DNA of 7,987 bases from Chitinophagaceae bacterium. GTDB lineage: Bacteria > Bacteroidota > Bacteroidia > Chitinophagales > Chitinophagaceae. The notes beneath the pieces are model-generated. The model saw only the letters and a list, made by a program, of their open reading frames with translations, was not told the DNA's origin and searched no databases. The translations under genes were made by a program, and so were the position numbers. The first letter of the stretch is position 1. Each line of letters begins with the position of its first letter. The stretch spans positions 1-7,987 of the forward strand of contig CANCKV010000127.1 in the NCBI GenBank assembly GCA_947378615.1, read 5' to 3'. Below, in pieces: positions 1 to 6,300 of this stretch.

Positions 1-991
1 CTTGAATAATTGATAGACCACTCAAGAAGTTGATGTTTGCATCTGTGGAAGGGCGCAAAGTGATTTTTTGAAGTGAAAAAGTGGAATCATGAACCCAACA
101 ATCCCCTTCAAATACATCATCCCCTTTGTGTAAAGGAGAAATCTTAAGATGGATCAATCGTCTATTATTTAGATACTGTGTGTCTAATAATTTGTAGTGG
201 TAATAATTCGCTCCATTTGAATTGAAAGGACCAATAAATTCTCTATTAAAGACAGGAATATAATTATCATAGATATTGATATTCTGATACAACCCTCCTA
301 ATTGTTTGATAATGCTTTCATTGTCGAGGCCATTTGTGCGTGTAGCCTTAATAATTTCTCTGACTTTATGTGGTTCCTTCTGAAAATAATAATCAGACAA
401 TGTTTCTGTGATGTAAGCAGGTAAAAATGGTTTGTCCTCTGAAGTTGAATCTATGAAGTCAAAAACAAAATTCAGTGGTTTTAAAAGGGCATTGTTATTT
501 AGTTTTTTCGTGTTGAGATTTTCAATATCTACTTCAAGTTTATTATAAATTTCATAGCTGTAATTATTCCAATATTGCTTTTCATGAAGTGGTTTATTCT
601 TCATTATTTTTCTCCAAAACCATAATGACCTGCTGTATTTGGTTTTGACTATTGCTTCATTAGTTGAAGGCATTACTTCTAATTTGCAAGTAATTTGAGT
701 GCTATCCGAAAAATTGCCTACCCATAAAGCAATTGGTTTATAACCGACACTACTAATAATTAGAGTGTCGTTCATGTTCTTTCTTTCAACATCTAAAACA
801 AATCTTCCAGAAGCATCTGTAAGTGCACCTTGTCCACTCGTTTTAAAACGGGCAGAAGAAAATGGTAACGGTTCGTCGCTTTGTTTATCCTTAATATGAC
901 CAATTATGATTCTATTTTGGGAAAAAACGATAGAACAAAAAAACAACGAACAGAAAGCCAATAGGAATTTACTCAAAAACTCACTTAACAT
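1..991 (-). CDS. DUF5686 family exported protein with carboxypeptidase-regulatory-like domain, N-terminal part (3' end outside window)
   Basis: The frame is open from an ATG at 991 to the window edge, giving 330 codons; family members are usually about 800 residues, so more than half is missing. An in-frame TGA two codons before the ATG makes this the first possible start. Residues 1-25 form a Sec signal peptide (hydrophobic stretch LLAFCSLFFCSIV, likely cleavage near VFS-Q). Residues about 27-105 read as a carboxypeptidase regulatory-like (CarboxypepD_reg-like) beta domain: GHIKD, DEPLPFSSARF, GALTDASGRFVLDV, then LIISSVGYKP. From about 190 the sequence fits DUF5686: ETLSDYYFQKEPHKVREIIKA, NINIYDNYIPVF, FIGPF, YYHYKLLDT, and FEGDCWVHDSTFSLQKITLR. 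In this family the missing C-terminal part is thought to form an outer-membrane beta barrel. The role is unknown; a surface or outer-membrane location is inferred from the family. Confidence 0.88.
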   Translation of the reverse strand, partial: MLSEFLSKFLLAFCSLFFCSIVFSQNRIIIGHIKDKQSDEPLPFSSARFKTSGQGALTDASGRFVLDVERKNMNDTLIISSVGYKPIALWVGNFSDSTQITCKLEVMPSTNEAIVKTKYSRSLWFWRKIMKNKPLHEKQYWNNYSYEIYNKLEVDIENLNTKKLNNNALLKPLNFVFDFIDSTSEDKPFLPAYITETLSDYYFQKEPHKVREIIKATRTNGLDNESIIKQLGGLYQNINIYDNYIPVFNREFIGPFNSNGANYYHYKLLDTQYLNNRRLIHLKISPLHKGDDVFEGDCWVHDSTFSLQKITLRPSTDANINFLSGLSIIQ

Positions 992-1120
992 GCTTCAAAT
1001 GTAGGGGAACGGAATAAACATTGAGTGATAGAATACGTTAAAAGGGGTGAATTAATTATTATTATCTACAAACTGTAGAGTTAGTAGAACTTTCAACTAT
1101 ATTATTGGGAATATGATTCT

Positions 1121-1158
1121 TTCTATTCTTGAGAGAGGAGAGTACTCGAGAACTAGAA
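1121..1158. terminator. imperfect stem-loop downstream of the cysteine desulfurase gene
   Basis: The arm at 1121-1133 (TTCTATTCTTGAG) pairs with 1145-1158 (CTCGAGAACTAGAA) with one bulged base and one G-T pair, around an 11-base purine-rich loop. It lies 35 to 72 bases beyond the stop of the cysteine desulfurase gene read from the minus strand, and before the start of the DUF5686 gene. No T-run follows on either strand, so it is not a canonical intrinsic terminator. It could end or stabilise the upstream transcript, or act in the leader of the downstream gene. Confidence 0.35.
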
Positions 1159-1192
1159 TTGAATTATATACTTTCAAAAAAACAATAAAATG

Positions 1193-2323
1193 TCAGATCA
1201 TTTCTTTCATCAATTTTATTACTTTGTCAATTTCTTTGTAGGTATTATGTTTACTGAATGAAAACCGAACGGCTACTTTGTTTGCGTCATTATAAATTGC
1301 TTGAATCACATGACTTCCTATGCTTGCACCGCTTGTACAGGCACTTCCTCCACTTGCACAGATGTTATTTATATCTAAATTAAAAAGTATCATCTCACTC
1401 TTTTCTGTCATTGGAAAACTCACATTAATCAAATTATAAAGGCTGCTTCCAGAAATATCCCCATTAAAATGGATGCCAGAAAAATGATTAGTTAGTTGTT
1501 CCATCATATACAATTTCAAACTTTTGATATGAGTACTATCGGCCAAATAATTGGTTGTAGCAAGTTCTAATGCTTTTGCAAATCCTACAATACCAGGTAC
1601 ATTTTCTGTGCCGGCACGCATATTCCTTTCTTGATTTCCACCAAAAAGTAAAGGCTTTATTTTTATATTTTCATTAATATATAAAATACCTACTCCCTTC
1701 GGTCCGTGAAATTTGTGTGAAGATCCAGTGATGAAATGAACAGGAGTGGAACGTAAATTGAATGGATAATGTCCAACAGTTTGAACTGTGTCACAATGAA
1801 AAATGGCATTGAATTGTTTACAAATGTCACCAACAGTATAAATGTCAAGTAGATTCCCTATCTCATTATTTGCGTGCATTAATGTCACCAAACATTTCTC
1901 TTCGCTACTTTCAAGGATGGCCTTCAGACTATTCAAATCGATATGTCCATTTGGCAAAAGGGATACAAAGCTTAGTTTTATATGCTCTCTATTATGAAGA
2001 TTTTCTATAGTATGTAGCGTAGCATGATGCTCGATAGGAGAGGAGATGATATGCTTACAATCAAGGTCTCTTACAGCAGCAGTAATGGCCATATTGCTAC
2101 TTTCTGTTCCACAAGAAGTGAAAAATATTTCGGATGGATGTGCATTTAGATGCTTAGCTACAGATTTTCTTGCATTTTCAATTGCCAATCTACTTTCTCT
2201 ACCATAACTATAAATAGAGGAAGGATTACCAAACATAGTAGTGAAGTAAGGCATCATAGCTTCTAGAACGAGTGGATCTAAAGGGGTGGTTGCAGCATTA
2301 TCAAGATAAATTCTTTCTATCAT
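1193..2323 (-). CDS. cysteine desulfurase, NifS/IscS-like (class V aminotransferase fold, PLP-dependent)
   Basis: This 376-residue protein should convert L-cysteine to L-alanine and pass the sulfur as an enzyme persulfide to Fe-S cluster or tRNA-thiolation acceptors in the cytoplasm. The family motifs are intact: YLDNAATTPLDP at 6-17, GNPSSIYSYGR at 32-42, the cofactor-stacking His99 in EHHATL, HANNEIG at 150-156, Asp178 and Gln181 in HCDTVQTVGH, the PLP-binding Lys204 in GSSHKFHGPKG, RAGTENVPG at 236-244, the catalytic Cys329 in GGSACTSG, and the carboxylate-binding Arg353. The ATG follows directly on an in-frame TAA TTT, so the start is secure. It is slightly shorter than IscS/NifS (about 400). 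No iscU, iscR or thiI gene adjoins it, so the sulfur acceptor cannot be told and nifS versus iscS naming is not justified. A 6-2-6 palindrome lies 38-51 bases upstream of the start. Confidence 0.95.
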   Translation of the reverse strand: MIERIYLDNAATTPLDPLVLEAMMPYFTTMFGNPSSIYSYGRESRLAIENARKSVAKHLNAHPSEIFFTSCGTESSNMAITAAVRDLDCKHIISSPIEHHATLHTIENLHNREHIKLSFVSLLPNGHIDLNSLKAILESSEEKCLVTLMHANNEIGNLLDIYTVGDICKQFNAIFHCDTVQTVGHYPFNLRSTPVHFITGSSHKFHGPKGVGILYINENIKIKPLLFGGNQERNMRAGTENVPGIVGFAKALELATTNYLADSTHIKSLKLYMMEQLTNHFSGIHFNGDISGSSLYNLINVSFPMTEKSEMILFNLDINNICASGGSACTSGASIGSHVIQAIYNDANKVAVRFSFSKHNTYKEIDKVIKLMKEMI

Positions 2324-2715
2324 AAATTACAATTCTGTTTCTACTGAAGAAGTTTTACCACCTTGTAAACAAGGAAAAATAAAGAACACAAAAGTTTTCT
2401 TATAAAATGATAAATCTGAGCGATTATAATTTAAAAAAATGCTTTTATTTCTTTGGTAAAAATCAGTGTTCTTATAAATAACTTCTTTTCAAAAGAGGTT
2501 TTCTCAAAGCTATGAAGTTGCATTCATATATGTCCTTCTTTTCAATAAACATAAGAAAAAACTACGTCCTTTCTATGTGGCTATGTTACCATGTGTTTAG
2601 CTTTTTGTCTTTCCTAATCCACACAAATTATTGCTTAGTCATAACTTCTAAGTAGAAATATTAATTGAAATGTCTCGAAAGTTAGTTTGCGAATATTCCA
2701 TTTTTTGCTTAAAGA
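2324..2715. other. non-coding stretch between the cysteine desulfurase gene and the REP-like hairpin
   Basis: No reading frame here looks like a gene. The stretch is AT-rich with many short runs of T and A. It contains the CCTTGT/ACAAGG palindrome next to the cysteine desulfurase gene and a 21-base near-palindrome at 2480-2500 (AACTTCTTTT-C-AAAAGAGGTT, one mismatch). The latter has almost no loop and is poor in GC, so it is not a good terminator. The 5' untranslated region and promoter of the cysteine desulfurase gene must lie here, but I could not find a convincing TTTG/TAnnTTTG pair. Confidence 0.5.
2361..2374. promoter_or_regulatory. palindrome CCTTGT-AA-ACAAGG upstream of the cysteine desulfurase gene
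   Basis: Two perfect 6-base inverted arms are separated by two bases, 38-51 bases before the start codon of the cysteine desulfurase gene (minus strand). Its size and position would suit a dimeric regulator or a short leader hairpin. No clear TAnnTTTG promoter box was found beside it, so the role as an operator is only an inference. Confidence 0.25.
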
Positions 2716-2770
2716 GTTTCGTGGAGACACGAACCTTGGCAGACTGCCTCGTTTCGTGTCTCCACGAAAC
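2716..2770. repeat. REP-like long hairpin element with nested inner stem
   Basis: Perfect 18-base inverted arms lie at 2716-2733 (GTTTCGTGGAGACACGAA) and 2753-2770. Between them, GGCAG at 2738-2742 and CTGCC at 2744-2748 make an inner stem, giving a two-level hairpin with a small internal bulge. The GC content is clearly above that of the flanks. On the plus strand the hairpin is preceded by T6 (2701-2706) and followed by A8 (2771-2778), so no T-run follows the stem in either reading direction; a Rho-independent terminator is therefore unlikely. It sits in the gap between the serine hydrolase stop and the cysteine desulfurase start. The form (long GC-rich palindrome in intergenic DNA) matches REP/BIME-type elements that are dispersed in many genomes, often mobilised by a REP-associated tyrosine transposase (RAYT). 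Dispersal in this genome is inferred, not seen. Confidence 0.7.
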
Positions 2771-2819
2771 AAAAAAAATGTTATGCACCCTTGCTTAATG
2801 AGCTCATTCATTAGTAAGT

Positions 2820-3899
2820 TTAATATCCATTGCAACCTTCAACAGGCATAATCTCGTCAAGTGCTTTTTTAAGATCATCATACATCAACTTTTTACTTTC
2901 TGCTTGAGGAGTTTTGGACAACAAGACAAAAGTATAACCTTTACATCTATCAAAAAACATCCAAGAACCATACATATTTGAATAACCTAGAATCGTACTT
3001 TTATCATCTATATCCTTACTTAAAATCCATTCACCTAGTCCATAAGTAAATCCTAGCATCGGGGAAGGAGTGTTTTTCATAAAGCTTTTGTCCATTTGAA
3101 GTGTTTCCATTTCAGCAATTGATTTTTCAGTCAATATTTTCTTGCCATTATATACCCCTTTATTAAGCAACATCGATAAGAAGTTATTCATTTCGTTCGC
3201 AGAAGAATAAGCACTAAATGAAGGGTTGACTTTATCTTTTGCACTAAATGAAGTATTTCTCATACCTAACGGTTTTAAAATCCTTTCAGTAATCAATACA
3301 TCAAAGCTTTTTTGCGTAACAATTTCTGCTATTCTTGCCGCAATGTCAATTCCTATATTATTGTAGTTAAAGGCAGTTCCGGGATTGTAGAGAATCTCAT
3401 GTTTACTTGCAAACGCATTTACCTCCTCCTCAAGGCTTCCGTATTTAGCCTTTTCAAAAAGTTTGCCTACACTTTTGGGATATTCAATGCCCGTTTGATG
3501 CGATAAACATTGTCTAATTGTAATAAATTTTTTTCCATAAGTTTCATAAATAGGTAAGTACCGGCTAACCTTATCATCTAAGGAGAGCTTTTCTTGATCC
3601 ACTAATGTCATGACTAATGCAGCAGTCAACCACTGACTAAGACTACCTACAGCAGTAACGTCTGCAATATCAAAATCATCCGCTCCCTTCCTGAAAATTG
3701 TTTTGCCATTTTTTTGTAAAAGACAGGCGAAATGTGTTCCTATTTCACTCTTATGGTTGTTGAACTCATGAGTAAGTGGAGTAAAATCAATTTGACCATA
3801 AGACGAAATACTTGAAACAACGCCAAAAGCAACAAAAGTTAATATTAGCAAATGCAAACGAGCAGCCTTTAATTGGGAACTACTAAAATTCTTCTTCAT
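2820..3899 (-). CDS. exported serine hydrolase, beta-lactamase/penicillin-binding fold, with altered SxxK motif
   Basis: This 359-residue protein belongs to the beta-lactamase-related serine hydrolases (Pfam Beta-lactamase, class C/ esterase-like). Residues 1-36 look like a signal peptide (basic start, hydrophobic 17-31, cleavage near SYGQ), so it should act in the periplasm or be anchored outside. Fold landmarks are readable: VGSLSQWLTAALVMTLVDQEKLSLDDKVSRYLP at 84-116, in pieces, IRQCLSHQTGI at 128-138, YNPGTAFNYNNIGIDIAARI at 171-190, ILKPLGMRNTSF at 207-218, and a SSANEMNNFLSMLLNKG helix at 232-248. The nucleophile Ser86 and the Tyr179-x-Asn181 motif are present, but the Lys expected at position 89 (SxxK) is Gln (codon CAG), and the third motif (H/K-x-G) is not recognisable around YSNMYG (306-311). 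Reduced or lost hydrolase activity is inferred. The natural substrate is unknown. Confidence 0.85.
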   Translation of the reverse strand: MKKNFSSSQLKAARLHLLILTFVAFGVVSSISSYGQIDFTPLTHEFNNHKSEIGTHFACLLQKNGKTIFRKGADDFDIADVTAVGSLSQWLTAALVMTLVDQEKLSLDDKVSRYLPIYETYGKKFITIRQCLSHQTGIEYPKSVGKLFEKAKYGSLEEEVNAFASKHEILYNPGTAFNYNNIGIDIAARIAEIVTQKSFDVLITERILKPLGMRNTSFSAKDKVNPSFSAYSSANEMNNFLSMLLNKGVYNGKKILTEKSIAEMETLQMDKSFMKNTPSPMLGFTYGLGEWILSKDIDDKSTILGYSNMYGSWMFFDRCKGYTFVLLSKTPQAESKKLMYDDLKKALDEIMPVEGCNGY

Positions 3900-4181
3900 A
3901 AAAAAAGTAAGGGTTAAATGACTAAATGTTTATTGATTGACTGAATTATTTTCATTAGCAAATAATTAGCTAATTGGATTACAGCGAACACAATCGTTTA
4001 CAAATATTTCATTTTTTTTATTAATAAATAAAATATTTGTCGTTTTTTTTATAAAAAAATAAAAGTTTTCTTATTTAACAAGTGCTGATTTCAGAATTTT
4101 ATTGGAAAAGGTTCTTAAAGTTGAAATTTTGAAGGAAGGTTTATAAGAATCGAATTGATTATTTATTAGAATCAAAGCATA

Positions 4182-4574
4182 TTATTTAGCTCTAGTCATG
4201 AAATAGACAAACTGAGCAATGAAAATTAGACCAATTGTAATATACAAACCAATCGTAATTGGATTGCAAACCTTTCTCATTTTATCCCATCTATCTACTC
4301 TGTCATTTCTCAAAGAGTAGCGATCATAATAAGTGAAAAAGTTTTTTATTGCATAAGTTGGTCTATGCGGTTTATACCGAACCAAAAAAATGAGTTTTAA
4401 AATCCCTAAAACTATGAGAAAATAAATCCCAAAGTCATGAAAAAACTGAATTAATATGTCTATTATCATAAAAACAAGTAAAAGGTGTGTTACTATATGG
4501 AAATTAGAGACAAAATTATTTTTAAAAGCGTTGCGTGTGACAATAATTTTTAATGTATTTTTAATGTCATTCAT
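4182..4574 (-). CDS. small hypothetical membrane protein, three predicted transmembrane helices
   Basis: I do not recognise the family. From the ATG at 4574 the product has 130 residues. The frame extends further up to a TTG at 4604 (140 residues), but an ATG start is preferred because Bacteroidota rarely use TTG. Hydrophobic segments lie at about 27-44 (IVTHLLLVFMIIDILIQFF region), 49-66 (GIYFLIVLGILKLIFLV) and 106-125 (ITIGLYITIGLIFIAQFVYF). Between the second and third lies a strongly charged loop (67-102: RYKPHRPTY, YYDRYSLRNDRVDRWDKMRK), rich in Arg, Lys, Asp and Tyr, likely cytoplasmic. This ordered pattern of hydrophobic helices and charged loop supports a real gene over the overlapping plus-strand frame. 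It is divergent from the SpmA/SpmB-like gene. A promoter-like pair of boxes lies about 75-100 bases upstream. Function unknown. Confidence 0.6.
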   Translation of the reverse strand: MNDIKNTLKIIVTRNAFKNNFVSNFHIVTHLLLVFMIIDILIQFFHDFGIYFLIVLGILKLIFLVRYKPHRPTYAIKNFFTYYDRYSLRNDRVDRWDKMRKVCNPITIGLYITIGLIFIAQFVYFMTRAK

Positions 4575-4645
4575 TTGGCAATTTGAATTTGTTTTATTTT
4601 TCAATGCTGTTTCTTTTCATTTTATTGACTTGCCTTCTTATTTTT

Positions 4646-4677
4646 CAAAATTGTTTTATATCCTTAAAACTCCAAAA
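4646..4677 (-). promoter_or_regulatory. candidate Bacteroidota promoter for the small membrane protein gene
   Basis: Read on the minus strand, TTTTG at 4677-4673 is followed after 19 bases by CAATTTTG at 4653-4646. This matches the -33 TTTG and all but one base of the -7 TAnnTTTG consensus known from Bacteroides. The implied leader to the ATG at 4574 is about 65 bases. In DNA this AT-rich such a match can arise by chance, so confidence is modest. Confidence 0.35.
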
Positions 4678-4730
4678 TAGTATATTGCAGCCATATCAAT
4701 GGTTAAATGATAATGGTTGATTAATAGAAA

Positions 4731-4763
4731 CTCATATCTCATATTTCATAACTCATATTTCAT
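4731..4763. repeat. 14-base-period tandem repeat (CTCATATTTCAT) directly before a start codon
   Basis: CTCATATTTCAT occurs at 4738-4749 and again at 4752-4763 (period 14, AA between), preceded by a partial copy CTCATAT at 4731-4737. The array ends three bases before the ATG of the SpmA/SpmB-like gene and so would be in its leader. Its role is unknown; copy-number change by slippage is possible. Confidence 0.6.
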
Positions 4764-4766
4764 TAC

Positions 4767-6041
4767 ATGGCTTTAAGTAGAATCTGGAGTAGTTTTATAA
4801 TTGTTGCAATAACAGTTGCACTCTATAAATGTACATTTTTGGGAAATACAGATATTTTCAGTTGGATGGTTATTGGAAAAGCGGATGACCTTGCTAACCC
4901 ACTTAAAGTAGATGGCATTATCCCTACATGTAAAAGTGCGGTGGATTTATGCATCAATCTAATTGGTATCATGGCCTTATTCATGGGATTCATGAATATC
5001 GCCGAGAGGGCAGGAGGCATTCGATTATTATCAAGATTGATTACTCCATTTTTTTCCAAATTATTTCCTGAACTCCCAAAGGGGCATCCTGCGATGGGCT
5101 ATATGATTATGAATTTCTCGGCTAATTTGTTGGGGCTAGATAATGCGGCTACACCCTTCGGTATTAAGAGTATGGAGAGTTTACAGGAATTAAATCCCAA
5201 TAAGGAGACTGCGTCTAATGCTCAAATTATGTTTTTGTGCCTACATGCTGCAGGGCTTACTTTAATTCCAGTGAGTATTATTGCAATCAGATCTTCGATG
5301 AAGGCAATTAATCCTACCGATATTTTTATTCCATGTATGATTGCTACTTTTATTGCAACCTTAGCAGCAATGATGATTGTGGCAATCAAACAAAAAATTA
5401 ATATTTTTCAGCCTGTCATTCTATTTTGGGTATTAGGCATTTCTTTCGTGATTGCTAGCCTTGTTTTATACTTGGCTCACCTTAATTCTGATTCGGTTCA
5501 GTCTTTTTCTAAAGTATTAAGTAATGGTTTAATCCTATTTATATTCCTCGCAATCGTGCTTGGTGCGCTTTATAAAAAAATAAATGTTTATGATGCCTTT
5601 GTAGAGGGGGCAAAGGGCGGTTTTGAGACTGCCATCAAAATTGTACCCTACTTAGTGGGTATGCTCGTTGCAATCAGCCTTTTGAGGTCAAGTGGTACTT
5701 TCGAAGTTATAATTACAGGGATTAAATACATATTCAATTCGATGGGGGCTGATACCCGATTTGTAGATGGAATTCCTACTGCATTAATCAAACCTTTAAG
5801 TGGTGGAGGTGCTAGAGGGATGATGATTGATACGATGAAAACTTATGGTGTCGACTCCTTTGCGGGTAGATTATCCTGCATTTTACAGGGCTCTTCCGAC
5901 ACCACCTTTTATGTTGTTTCGGTTTATTTTGGTGCAGTTTCCATCAAAAACACACGTTATTCTATTGGAACAATGCTGATTGCCGATTTAGTGGGGATAG
6001 TTACGTCTATTCTTCTTGCCTATTTGTTTTTTGGGAGATAA
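4767..6041 (+). CDS. fused SpmA-SpmB-type nucleoside recognition (Gate) domain membrane protein
   Basis: The 424-residue product corresponds end to end to Bacillus SpmA (about 196 residues) joined to SpmB (about 178), the arrangement seen in many Bacteroidota. An in-frame TAA at 4749-4751 makes this ATG the first possible start. The SpmA half carries the first Gate segment (about 57-83, SAVDLCINLIGIMALFMGFM) and the signature ANLLGLDNAATPFGIKSM at 119-136. The SpmB half carries a second Gate segment (GAKGGFETAIKIVPYLVGML, 281-300), then ALIKPLSGGGARGMMIDTM at 339-357 and QGSSDTTFYVVSVYFG at 374-389. There are roughly eight to ten hydrophobic helices, so it sits in the inner membrane. In Bacillus the pair is needed for spore-core dehydration; in bacteria that do not sporulate the substrate is unknown and transport of a small molecule is only a family-level guess. 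No sporulation gene is nearby. Confidence 0.9.
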   Translation: MALSRIWSSFIIVAITVALYKCTFLGNTDIFSWMVIGKADDLANPLKVDGIIPTCKSAVDLCINLIGIMALFMGFMNIAERAGGIRLLSRLITPFFSKLFPELPKGHPAMGYMIMNFSANLLGLDNAATPFGIKSMESLQELNPNKETASNAQIMFLCLHAAGLTLIPVSIIAIRSSMKAINPTDIFIPCMIATFIATLAAMMIVAIKQKINIFQPVILFWVLGISFVIASLVLYLAHLNSDSVQSFSKVLSNGLILFIFLAIVLGALYKKINVYDAFVEGAKGGFETAIKIVPYLVGMLVAISLLRSSGTFEVIITGIKYIFNSMGADTRFVDGIPTALIKPLSGGGARGMMIDTMKTYGVDSFAGRLSCILQGSSDTTFYVVSVYFGAVSIKNTRYSIGTMLIADLVGIVTSILLAYLFFGR

Positions 6042-6086
6042 TTTTAGCTCTCGATACAGAAAAACTGCTTTGTATAGGCTTTGAAG

Positions 6087-6103
6087 AGATATTATTAATA
6101 TCT
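6087..6103. repeat. AT-rich palindrome AGATATTA-T-TAATATCT after the SpmA/SpmB-like gene
   Basis: Perfect 8-base arms surround a single T, beginning 46 bases after the stop codon of the SpmA/SpmB-like gene. It has little GC and no T-run behind it, so it is a poor terminator. It may be a weak hairpin or a protein site, or a chance product of AT-rich DNA. Confidence 0.25.
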
Positions 6104-6144
6104 TATAAATATAATATGACTCTTCCACTTTCATTAACATTGAT

Positions 6145-6174
6145 TTTGCTGTTCAGCAATAACTAATATATTTG
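6145..6174 (+). promoter_or_regulatory. Bacteroidota-type promoter (TTTG - 18 bases - TATATTTG)
   Basis: TTTG at 6145-6148 and TATATTTG at 6167-6174 fit the -33 and -7 boxes (TAnnTTTG) of the primary sigma factor of Bacteroidota, with an 18-base gap inside the known range. Transcription would begin near 6179-6182, about 20-25 bases before the ATG at 6202. This is the best promoter in the window. It also supports translation beginning at 6202 instead of 6261. Confidence 0.6.
6146..6159. promoter_or_regulatory. candidate operator TTGCTG-TT-CAGCAA overlapping the -33 box
   Basis: Perfect 6-base inverted arms with a two-base spacer cover the last three bases of the -33 box and the following spacer of the promoter. 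A dimeric repressor bound here would block polymerase. The regulator is unknown, and no repressor gene is visible in the window. Confidence 0.35.
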
Positions 6175-6201
6175 ACCATTAAATTTATTGTTAAAGTAGA
6201 A

Positions 6202-6300
6202 ATGAAAGAACAATTTGAACATTTTAGACCAGATGGTTTTATTGGAAAAGGGGATTATCAATGGCCGCAGCCTTTCAGAAATATGACAGACAAAAACTAG
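6202..6300 (+). pseudogene. 5' portion of the following gene, apparently separated by a one-base frameshift
   Basis: An ATG at 6202, just behind the promoter, opens a 32-codon frame that runs through DGFIGKGDYQWPQPFRNMTDKN and stops at TAG 6298-6300. Its end overlaps the 153-codon frame at 6261-6722. One extra A in the A5 run at 6292-6296 would replace the stop with DKKLETLSKEELKK and join both frames into a 173-residue protein. In the other frame the stretch over the same bases starts MAAAFQKYDRQ. Either the gene is really frameshifted, or there is a base error in the run, or the downstream ATG at 6261 is used. I favour a frameshift because the promoter places the leader here. Confidence 0.45.

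Noticed and set aside
1066..1088. Possible promoter for the DUF5686 gene (minus strand TTG...TACAGTTTG, with CTACA/TGTAG arms)
   Set aside because: The -7 box has three bases where two are expected and the spacing to the TTG is only about 16, so the match is too weak to annotate.
2716..2770. The long hairpin as a Rho-independent terminator of the serine hydrolase gene
   Set aside because: On the minus strand the T-run precedes the stem instead of following it, and the stem is followed by TCTTTAAGCAAAAAA, not by T residues.
2797..2808. Perfect palindrome AATGAGCTCATT just after the serine hydrolase stop
   Set aside because: Twelve bases with no loop and no T-run; too short to support a terminator or operator without other evidence.
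2635..2835. A 66-codon minus-strand frame running through the hairpin
   Set aside because: It consists of the out-of-frame tail of the serine hydrolase gene, the translated inverted repeat and AT-rich spacer; both arms are translated (FRGDTKRG, RFVSPRN), which is what a palindrome gives by chance.
3312..3506. A 64-codon plus-strand frame inside the serine hydrolase gene
   Set aside because: It is antisense to a clearly conserved coding region.
4456..4680. A 74-codon plus-strand frame overlapping the small membrane protein gene
   Set aside because: It lies opposite the 5' part of the minus-strand gene and its Phe/Leu-rich content follows from T-rich DNA; the minus-strand frame has the more orderly membrane-protein layout.
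4823..5059. A 78-codon minus-strand frame inside the SpmA/SpmB-like gene
   Set aside because: It is antisense to well-recognised SpmA sequence and has no features of its own.
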